Part shown: positions 44,603 to 52,993 of the stretch, in pieces
How positions within the stretch are numbered: the first letter of the stretch is position 1
How the letters are laid out: every line of letters starts with the position of its first letter
Source of the DNA: Bryopsis sp. KO-2023
Taxonomy: Eukaryota; Chlorophyta; Ulvophyceae; Bryopsidales; Bryopsidaceae
Assembly: GCA_030272585.1 (NCBI GenBank)
Contig: BSYQ01000002.1
Span: 4,588,001 to 4,652,000 of the forward strand
Direction of reading: 5' to 3'
DNA length: 64,000 nucleotides
Made by a program: the position numbers and the translations under genes
Notes under the pieces: generated by a model
Seen by the model: the letters and a program-made list of their open reading frames with translations, nothing else
The model's database searches: none
What the model was told of the DNA's origin: nothing

Positions 44603-46061
44603 TTGAAAAGAAAGAAAGAAAAGACAACGACTGACCCGCACCCTGAACGCGCGCGCGAGATTTTTCCTCCCTCACCTTTCTTCTTTCATTCTTCTTCTCC
44701 ATCCCTTTCCTTCGCCTTTCTCGCAGGCGGCGGCCTCTTTTTCTCCGTCAATTTTTTTTTTTTTGGCTGGAGGGGGGGGGGGGATAGACAGGAAAAGGAA
44801 AAGGCAGGTTGGTCATTGCGTTACCTAATCGAGGTCAGCGGATTTTTTGGGAGGCCGAAAAAAAACAAAAAACCTCAAGATAGCAAGATTTACTGTTTTC
44901 ATCATCGCACGGTGTTTGAGACCGACAGACGCACTATCCACCAGTCTGACATAGAGATATTTAGTGTTTTCAGAAACAGAAGCCACACAGGCACTCGCAC
45001 AGACTCAAAACACCTGAATCCAAATTATCTTTACAGAAGTCCTGCCCCTTTAGATACTCTTACTCTTTTGCAAGCACCCTTCGATCATAAGTTCAAACAG
45101 AGATTCAAACCACACCGTTCTTTTCTTTTTATTGCACTTCCAAGTAACCGTTTGCACCACGTCGTCAGTCTCACTTCCTCGCCTGTTCACCCTGCCGCAA
45201 CACACCCGCCGCTCAGGCTCAGCACGCACTACATCGCGTGTCCAGTCGTCACCCCATGTCCGGCTGAATGCCTTAGATTTGTTCCTACAACAACAGCAAA
45301 TTGGAAAGAAACCCTGAGGAATATGTACCTGCCACACCTCCACTCTTTCGTTTCCTTTGATTTAGTGGAGCGCACACTTCTATGGCGGGGACAGCACCAA
45401 AACAACGACGCAACTGGGGTCGCTTGCGAGCGACGCTTGCAGATCGCTTATCACTCCGGTACCACCCCAACCATCTTTCCAGGTTCAATTCCCTTGTCCC
45501 AGTCCCAAGCAATGAACCGGTTGTCCAGCTCCTCCGTCTCCGCCAAATGAATCAGGTTTTCACAAAGAAAGATTCAGTGGGCGCTTTCGCTTAGATATCG
45601 GTATGGGGCCTGTAAAGTTTCGGCCTTCAGGCAGTTATTTCAAAACACTTGTCTGGAGGCGAACCAGAATCAATTCAATTCAACTCTTACAACTCAATCG
45701 TTTCCTTTTTCACCATTCCCCAGTCCACCGACTTGTTCCTGACGCTCAACCACATGTACGTCAACCTACCCCAGTGTAGCTTCACATTACTTCGAACACG
45801 GTTGCTCAGGTCAATTTGTTTTCTGTCCATCTCACTCCCTTAGCCTAGTTCAAGACAATTCATTCACACTTGCCCACCCGCTCCAAATTCCCCTCTCCTT
45901 TTCCCCCTTTCACTTTCCTTTACTTTTTCTCTGTATTTTGCCCCACTATAAAAAGTCCCTCCTATCGCCATTGTCTCGCCTCCACAGGGCCACAGCAGCG
46001 ACTAACACAGCACCCCCAATCAGGGAGCACCTCCTCCAGAAGCGTCCTCTGTTACGCCTAT
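44603..46061 (+). other. Region with one long unrecognised open frame
   Basis: A 315-codon frame runs from 44603 to 45550 but starts only at TTG. Its first third is low-complexity K/P/F/S. The remainder (EIFSVFRNRSHTGTRTDSKH, SNRLHHVVSLTSSPVHPAAT) has no recognised domain. It could be an exon or a chance frame. 45551-46061 is pyrimidine-rich and contains nothing recognisable before the LTR. Confidence 0.3.
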
Positions 46062-46095
46062 TGATAAGGGGGTCTAGGACCCCGAGACACAAGCA

Positions 46096-46132
<37 letters not shown>

Positions 46133-46236
46133 TCACTGGGAAGATTAATTTTTACAGGAGGGCCCCCTGCCCTATAAACCCTGTCGTACATCCCATTGTA
46201 CTACACAATAACCCTAAACCCGAGTTACTACTATCA
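46062..46236 (-). repeat. Chromovirus 3' LTR
   Basis: 175 bp, TGATAAGGGGGTC ... ACTACTATCA on the plus strand, with (CA)n(GA)n. It differs from the 5' LTR in the right third (GTACATCCCATTG against GTACTCCCAATTG). The next bases on the right (C-run, then CACGAGAGGGTG) are the polypurine tract on the minus strand. Confidence 0.93.
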
Positions 46237-46520
46237 ATTTGTCCCCCCCCCCACGAGAGGGTGTCCACACCCGTCACAACCCTGGAAAGAAAGAAAGAAA
46301 AAGGTCGAACTAGAAGAAAAAGAAACCCCAAACAAACCCACAACAAAAACCCCAACTAAACGTCAAACTAAACCCCAAACAAACCGATGAAAAATCCCAA
46401 ACCAAACCCATGATCAACCCCATAGCAAAACCCCGTTCTGTCTTGCGGCTTGGTCTCTGGCTTGGACGGTAGCTTGGTCTCCGGCTTGGTCTGCTTTTCG
46501 CTGTCACTCCAGAACCCATC
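46237..46520 (-). other. Chromovirus 3' untranslated region
   Basis: A/C-rich on the plus strand with repeated AAACCCCAAAC-like words (46315-46440). It includes the G-run purine tract next to the 3' LTR. No gene. Confidence 0.65.
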
Positions 46521-48278
46521 TCAGCCGCCAGCTGGTTGTTCAGCTGGTTCGTCAGCTGGTTCATCGACTGGCTCTGCCACCAAGTCGATCGGAGGCTCGT
46601 CCTCATCCACATCCAAAGGAGGGAAATCCTCATCCAAAGGTGGAGGAAGAGGTCCCAAAGACGAGGGCTCCGAGGATGGACTCCTGCTGGACACGGAAGG
46701 ACTTTTTCCTTCGTCCTGTTCTGGGTCCTGTTCTCCTTTTGTTTCTGGTTCGGGTGTTCTCTCTTTTCCCTGCTTCTCATACTCCTCCGCCCACTTTTTC
46801 ACCAACGGACCCAAGCGCTTCAGGGCAAGGCCTTTCGGAAAGCCCATGTCCCTTCGCAAGCACTGATAGCACTCGGTGAGAGTCTGGGTCGTGGGTGGAG
46901 CCTGAAGGAGTGGCTGGAAGTCTGGCTCCCGCATGTCCAAATGTAGGTCCTTCAGCTGAACCTGTGGCGGGTCGATTCGCTGTTCCTGCCACACCCCGTA
47001 TAAGCGCACGAGGATAATCATGAGGTTCCAGTGGGTTCGGCACACCGTGTGGCTCGTGCATGTGGTGATCACGTAGCTATCCGCCAGCGCCGGCGGCGAA
47101 TAGCACCACAAACAGATCGGTGGCTTTTCCCCACGCCTGTCCTTGAACCTCTTGGACATGTCGGCGAGCGCCTCCTCTTCCTCTCTCTCCTTCCTTTTCT
47201 TGGGCGCCGACTTTTCGTCGGTCTTTCCCCCGGTCTGTCCCCCGGTCAGGTCGCGGATTCTCCTGGGTTGTGGCTCCGAGATCATATCGTCTGCAACGTC
47301 GGGAACTTCAAAGTGCCCCGGTGCACGATTTCTGATCCTGTCCAGCGTTTTATCCACCTGCGTATAGTCATACCCGGCAAGCCGGTGGTTAACCGGAACG
47401 TTTCCTTTGCCGTAGTAGACAGGCTCCTCTCCGTCTCTGATCGCAGCAGCAGCTCCAGCACCCTGCTCGATGATGTCGTCCATCGTCGCCCGACAAAGGT
47501 TTTCCACATAGTTCCCAAGGCGTGCGGGAACGCTGTGGAGCAACCGGCTCATCAACCCGGACTGTGCCTCAGACGAGTACACAGCCGTTTGCCAGGCCGA
47601 CCTTTCGTCTGTGGACGTCAGGTGCGGCTGCTGTTTCGTCAGCTGCGCTTTCAGCTTTTTCTGCGTCTGGTTCGCAGAATCGAGCTCCTTGTGAAGCTGT
47701 TTCAGCTCCTGTTCAGCGGTTCCTCTCGCCTGCCGGGCGATTTCCAGATCGTGTTCAAGCTTCGTTACTTGATCGCAGAGTTTTTGAGCTACACCCTCGA
47801 ACTTTTTCAGGTGCTTCTCTGCTTGATCCGCCCGCGCGCGTTGTGCGTCGCGTTCTGCCCGGAGTTCCAACACGTCGTCTTGTAACCGTTGACACCTAGC
47901 TTGGAGGGTAGCTGGGTCGGCGTCACGGTCGAGTGTTTTTCCTGCTTTGGAACTAGGTTTTTCCGGCAGTTCTGTCGGTGGGCGAATTACGATCTTGGAG
48001 GTTCCTTTGAGCAACGATGTTTCGAAGTTCCGAAGTTTCGAAAGCACCGAAGGAGCTGGGAGAGTTTTCATGATTTTCGCCTTAGGTGGGGTGATAAGTG
48101 GTTTGGGTTCCCCTCTGGGTGGGCAAGCGTCGGCGAGAGTTCCACTCTGCCCTTTTCCGCCTTTCTCGCCGCCACTGCCTTTTGTTTTTCCGCTGCCACC
48201 CAAGTGTTTTCCACTAGACTCCTTTCCCTCAACCGCCTTATCACCACTGCGCCACATGATCGGGCTGTGCTTTGGCAT
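46521..48278 (-). CDS. Chromovirus third ORF, coiled coil and RING-like Cys/His protein
   Basis: 585 codons from ATG 48278; a longer frame reaches back to a TTG at 48356 after an in-frame stop. Basic, glycine/lysine-rich N-terminus, then a predicted coiled coil at about residues 125-225 (DVLELRAERDAQRARADQAE). A helical region follows, then a Cys/His cluster: C-x2-C-x14-C-x2-H-x2-C-x2-H (CLWCYSPP..., TTCTSHTVCRTHW) and, about 53 residues later, ECYQC. This spacing resembles a RING-type zinc finger with a long last loop. The C-terminus is acidic and proline-rich (EPVDEPADEPAEQPAG). No signal peptide or membrane segment, so it is not envelope-like. It lies 3' of pol, separated by about 620 bp. 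Its length without stops implies recent selection. Confidence 0.7.
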   Translation of the reverse strand: MPKHSPIMWRSGDKAVEGKESSGKHLGGSGKTKGSGGEKGGKGQSGTLADACPPRGEPKPLITPPKAKIMKTLPAPSVLSKLRNFETSLLKGTSKIVIRPPTELPEKPSSKAGKTLDRDADPATLQARCQRLQDDVLELRAERDAQRARADQAEKHLKKFEGVAQKLCDQVTKLEHDLEIARQARGTAEQELKQLHKELDSANQTQKKLKAQLTKQQPHLTSTDERSAWQTAVYSSEAQSGLMSRLLHSVPARLGNYVENLCRATMDDIIEQGAGAAAAIRDGEEPVYYGKGNVPVNHRLAGYDYTQVDKTLDRIRNRAPGHFEVPDVADDMISEPQPRRIRDLTGGQTGGKTDEKSAPKKRKEREEEEALADMSKRFKDRRGEKPPICLWCYSPPALADSYVITTCTSHTVCRTHWNLMIILVRLYGVWQEQRIDPPQVQLKDLHLDMREPDFQPLLQAPPTTQTLTECYQCLRRDMGFPKGLALKRLGPLVKKWAEEYEKQGKERTPEPETKGEQDPEQDEGKSPSVSSRSPSSEPSSLGPLPPPLDEDFPPLDVDEDEPPIDLVAEPVDEPADEPAEQPAGG

Positions 48279-48899
48279 TCTCTTTTTGTTGGCTGCGCTT
48301 AGTTCTCCGACTAGTCTCCGACTTTTCTGTATGCGCGCCGAGAATAACCAGGCCAAAATGATCGCAAGTCCGCTTTAAGATACGCTAGGCGTATTAGCTA
48401 ACGTACCTCGGTAACGTGACACTCTATGGAGGTCGCCGTCACCACACGGGTTTGTGCCTATTTGATTTTACCCTAACTTGCTTATGTCAACTCAGTTCTA
48501 CCTGCGGCGCAATCACGTGACCTCCAGGTCGGACATTAACCCATCACTTGATCCAATGTCCCCATCACCTGTTGTCAGTCGCTATGAGCGTGTGAGTTGT
48601 GCGTTAGGTAAACCTCCCCGGAAAGAAAACTGACCCCTAGCCCGTCCTGCGAACCGTTTACAGTTCTGTCACGGGAAAAGATAGCAACCCGTTCGCCGGA
48701 AAAGATGGAAACTTTCCCTAGGAAAAGATGGAAACTTTCCCTAGGCTTTTCCGGGAGTTCTACTTGGTGCTCTTTCCCTCAGTCTTTTTGGTATCCCATC
48801 TGGATAGCGTTCCAAATCGACTTTCTCGGCTTAATATTTTTACCCCAGCTGGAAGGATAGTAGTAAGTCGAGCGTGAACAGAGTGGTAATGATCCCTGT
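48279..48899 (-). other. Spacer between pol and third ORF
   Basis: No frame. GGAAAAGATGGAAACTTTCC-type words repeat around 48670-48750, and a related GGGAAAAGATGGGAACTTTC lies in the leader near 55895-55915. It may hold a promoter or splice signals for the third ORF (inference). Confidence 0.5.
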
Positions 48900-50100
48900 T
48901 TAGGTTCGAGTTCTGCGTTGGGCCCTAGTCTTTTTCTTAGACTGGGTCACTTGTTTATTCTCCGGTTTGTTGGCTAAGTACTCCTTAAGCAAGTCCTGGG
49001 CATTGGCCAGGTGGCTTTCTGGCTCCCAGGTGGATTCCATCAAATCGTAGCCCTTCCAAAGGATCAGGTACTCCTTGCGAGTAGTGCCCCGATCTCTAAG
49101 GATGCGCTCGACCTCGAATTCGATGGTTCCATCCACTAGCTCCCCCTCTGGAGCGTCTATCTCTCGCTGATCGTCATCAAGCCGAGAGTAAGCCTTCAGT
49201 TTCGACACATGGAAAGTTGGGTGGATTTTCCAGTGGTCGGGAAGGTCAAGACGGTAGGCGACAGCCCCAATTCGGCTAGCCACCCGGAAAGGTCCAACAA
49301 ATCGCCGGCGGATTTTCGGTGGGATTTTCTGAAGTGAAGCAAGGGGAATATACTTGCTTTGTACCAGCACTTCATCGCCAACCTGAAAATCCACTTTCCT
49401 TCGACGTTTGTTTGCTGAGGTGCACATGCGGTTCTGTGCCTCTGCGTATTTCGCCTTAGCGTTTCGCATTTGGTCGTCCATTCGACGTACCATCTCAGCC
49501 GCCATTTCCGATTCATCGCCCGTCCGAACTCCCTTCCTGGCAACAACTATCTGCCCCATGTTCTGGCCATACAGAAGATGGGCTGGCGCGTAGCCTGTGG
49601 AGACATTCCGTGAATTATTTGCGGCAAATTCCGCGGTTGGCAAATAATCCACCCAACGGTCTGGGTACCGTTCCACATACGGACGCAGGAAATCCTCCAG
49701 CACCCGGATGGTGACTTCCGACTGCCCATCCGTTTGAGGATGGTATGCAGTGCTCATCCGGAGCTGGGTACCTAAAAGTTTGAAAAGGGAGGTCCAGAAC
49801 AAACTTGTGAACCTTGGATCCCGATCCGAAACTATGATTTTAGGCAGCCCGTAGTGTTTGTATATGTTCTCCACGAACAGCTTTGCGTATTCTGGCGCCG
49901 TGATAGTTTTGTTACAGGGTACGAACCTCGCATACTTCGTCAATCGGTCTACAAAGACAGCGATTGCTGTGAAGCCATGGGAAGACGGTAGGTCAGTAAC
50001 CAAATCCGTCGTGATCTGTTCCCATTTCTGGTCTGGGATAGGCAACGGCTGCAAAAGACCTTTCTGTCTTTGCAAGTCCGATTTGTCAACTAAACAAATC
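48900..50100 (-). pseudogene. Chromovirus integrase core and chromodomain
   Basis: Open on the minus strand from the inversion breakpoint to the stop at 48900. The integrase catalytic residues are visible: D in WEQITTDLVTDLP, D in IIVSDRDPRFTS, and E in TDGQSEVTIRVLEDF. The GPF/Y module follows (RRFVGPFRVASRIGAVAYRL, HPTFHVSKLK), then the chromodomain (EFEVERILRDRGTTRKEYLI, LWKGYDLMESTWEPESHL). The tail is basic. The aromatic cage-like residues W and Y are present. The chromodomain would target integration to marked chromatin in this family. Its HHCC zinc domain is in the inverted block, so no complete integrase can be made. Confidence 0.92.
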
Positions 50101-50106
50101 AACAAG

Positions 50107-51073
50107 GCTATTCAACAATGGAAGGAGTTAACTTCGGTCACTGATGTGCGAAGTTTCCTGGGAATGGTGTCTTACTATCGTAAGTTCATTCCTGAGTTCG
50201 CTAGGATTGCGAGTCCCTTGACAGATCTCACCAAGAAGGATACTGTCTGGGAATGGGGGCTGAACCAACGCAATGCCTACAACGAACTTAAGGATCGGAT
50301 TAGCCGCGCACCGATCTTACTCCTTCCTGATCCGGCTAAGGAGTACACCGTAATAACGGATGCATCTGGAACTGCATATGGAGCGGTTCTTACCCAGGAT
50401 CATGGGAAAGGTTTGCAACCAATTGCATACCTTTCCAGACGATTAAAACCAGCTGAAACGCGATACTCCGCATATGAGCGGGAGCTGGGGGCAATAGCAT
50501 ATGCTTTAGCCCAATGGCGACACTACCTTGAGGGATGCGATGGGGGTGTGAAGGTGTTGACGGACCACAAACCGATCACCCACTTCATGAACCAGAGCAC
50601 GTTGTCGCGGACCCAAACCCGGTGGTTAAACTCAGGGTTTTTCCAATCCATAGGTCCAAAAATCGTCTATATCCAGGGGAAAGCCAATGTCTTGGCTGAT
50701 GCGTTATCCCGGAGCCTTCCTGGTCCGCCAGACCAGCTCAATAACCTCTCCACTTGGGAAGTGGCAGAGAAGGAGGCATGGAAAGAGGCTTTGAGAAGTG
50801 ATGAACAACTCAAACCTATCTTTGAAAGGATGGAACGAGGGGTTTCTCCGCAATACAAGCTGGACGACGGGTTCTTGTATTATACCAAGACAGACCCAGG
50901 TCCTAGTTTGCTTGTGGTCCCTGCTTCTTTCCAGAAACGGATTCTGGAAGAGCATCACGACGTTCCCAGTGCCGGTCATGTTGGAGCAGACCGCATGACC
51001 GAAGTACTTACCCGCAGTTACTGGTGGAAAGGCGTTGGGTTAGCCGTAAAGGCATACGTGAAAACGTGCCCAA
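50107..51073 (+). pseudogene. Inverted pol block: RNase H and integrase zinc domain
   Basis: This 967-bp block reads on the plus strand while everything around it reads minus. It starts just after the RT end (AIQQWKELTSVTDVRSFLGM, the connection) and contains RNase H with TVITDASGTAYGAVL, YSAYERELGAIAYAL, VKVLTDHKPITHFM and KANVLADALSR. The integrase zinc finger follows (EEHHDVPSAGHVGADRM ... KTCPTC, H-x4-H and C-x2-C). The frame is open throughout. The breakpoints lie at inverted hexamers AACAAG (50101-50106) and CTTGTT (51074-51079). Flipping it back would restore domain order, so the inversion is recent and clean. Confidence 0.92.
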
Positions 51074-51079
51074 CTTGTT

Positions 51080-52993
51080 ATCCTGCATCGGTTGAAGGCC
51101 TTTTTCCGACAAATGATACCCCAGGTAGTCCGTCTTTGCTACCCCTACTTCGCACTTACTGGCTTTTGCGTACAACTTATGTTTCCGCAACCGTTCAAAG
51201 ACCAGTTTTAGGTGCTCGACGTGCTCTTCCACCGAGTTGGAAAAGACCAGGATGTCGTTGATAAACACCACTACAAACTCGTCAAGGAACTCCCCCAGCA
51301 AATCCTGAACCATGGTCTGGAACTGGGTTGGGCAGTTGGTCATTCCGAACGGACACACGAGAAACTCGAAATGTCCGTATCTCGTCCGGAATGCCGTCTT
51401 GGGAGTATCCTTGGGTCGAACGGGAAACTGCCAGTAGCCTGAGCGGAGGTCGATCTTCGTATAGATCTTCGCTCTGGCGAGACGGTCCATTAACTCCTCA
51501 GGAAGAGGGAGTGGATACCTATTCTTTACCGTGAACTTGTTTATCCAACGGTAATCCACACACATTCTCAACCCTCCGTCTTTCTTGGGAACAAAGAGTA
51601 TGGGTGCGCCCCAGGGACTCTCGGAGGGTCGGATCTTCCTTTGTTCGAGGAGGTAATCCACCTGTGTCCTAACTTCGTCCAGCTCGGCTGGAGAGAGCTT
51701 ATACAAGGGACGGTGGATTGGGGTCATTTGTTCGTCCTCCAGGTCCACCTTAAATTCGTGGCCTTTTCTGACTGGAGGAACGCCGGGTGGTAAGTCTTTC
51801 GGGAACACATCCTTGAAACTTGTGAGGACAGCCTTGATCCTTGGGTCGAGACCCGAATGCATTACCTTTTCCACATCTGGCTGGAGATAAGCCGGTGTGG
51901 TTCCAGTAGCGTTCAAACGCTCTTCTGGGATTCCCGGATATGGATACTGCATGAGGTGTGCCATATCGTCCGGGGTGGTTGGTCTCACAACCACAAGGTA
52001 TGCCTGATCAATTTCTGGACTGTTCTTCACGAGCGAGAATAACTTCTTCGCTGAGACTGTATCAATAGCCGGTGCTAGGTGCTGTAAGTAGTCTGATGGT
52101 CGTTCCTTCATAGGAACAGTTGTCCATCCAGCACCCACTGGAACTTTGAGCGTGCCTGTTGCAAAGTCCAGCTTGGGATTGGTCTGCATCAACCAAGGAA
52201 GCCCTAGTATCATGTCATATGACAGGTTTGGGAAGACGTCTGCGGAAAGGGTTGTGGTATAAGTACCCATCCTGAGCTGCAAGTCTTCGCATCGCCGATC
52301 AAGTGAACATAGGGTTCCGTCCGCCAAAGTGACTCCCTTTTTGCACTCGGTTGTTTCGAGTTTCAGTCTCGTAACTAGTTTCTTGGTAATGTAGTTCTCC
52401 GTTGCACCACAATCAACATAGGCGGAGATCGGTACTCCTCCTAATCTGGCTCGGATCTCATATCCCATAAATTTCAAATGGTTAGGACCTCCTAGTGGTA
52501 ACATACGCTCAGAAGGTGAATACTGACCTTCATCCACTTTTTGTCCTCTACCTGTTCCCTGAACAGGGGCTGCTGACTCGTCAGTTGGTGGTGAGCGAGT
52601 GGCAGGCTTTGATTCCCTTGCGGGTTCCCTTCCTTCCGGACTTCGTTTCGTTCCTTGAGGCGGGAACGATACCGAATTCTCAGTTCCTTCAGGACTACCA
52701 AGGTCTCCATGAACAGAGTCGACAGGTTCCGAACTTGATTCTGAACTTGTCCTAGTAAGCGTGCTGCACTTACTGGATCGAGTTTCCAACTTAGCACTCA
52801 TAATCGATCCCTCTGCACCTTGGGTAGCATTCTTTTCTATTTCCCCTTGTGCTCTTTTATTCACTTCTGCATTTCGAGCTAACCTTTCTTTTCTAAGAAG
52901 TTTCTGGCGCTGCTTATATCTGTGACGGCGTGCCCTTCTGCGTTTCGCCGAACGAGTCTGGGCTCTGTTCATCCGGCTTTTTCGTTTAACCAT
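51080..52993 (-). pseudogene. Chromovirus protease and reverse transcriptase
   Basis: The ATG at 52993 lies in the overlap with gag, and the frame is open further up to 53020. A basic, low-complexity linker (RSAKRRRARRHRYKQRQK) precedes the aspartic protease with ISAYVDCGATENYI (DCGA in place of DSGA or DTGA). RT blocks are KDGGLRMCVDYRWINK, YTKIDLRSGYWQFPV, AFRTRYGHFEFLVCPFGM and FVVVFINDILVFS. The catalytic box is F-I-N-D instead of Y-I-D-D, so the first metal-binding aspartate is asparagine and RT should be inactive. The true frame ends at the inversion breakpoint after GYHLSEKGLQPM; codons beyond are antisense to the inverted block. Confidence 0.9.

Noticed and set aside
44603..45550. Confident 315-residue protein gene
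   Set aside because: No ATG start, low-complexity beginning and no recognisable domain; kept only as a note in the regional entry.
47031..47885. 284-codon plus-strand frame
   Set aside because: Antisense to the third chromovirus ORF; no domain.
46521..48278. Envelope gene
   Set aside because: No signal peptide, transmembrane helix or fusion-like region; the sequence is coiled-coil and Cys/His-rich instead.
50107..51261. An independent plus-strand retroelement gene
   Set aside because: It begins and ends exactly where neighbouring minus-strand pol stops, and carries the missing RNase H and zinc domain. It is an inverted part of the same pol. The codons after 51079 are antisense to RT.
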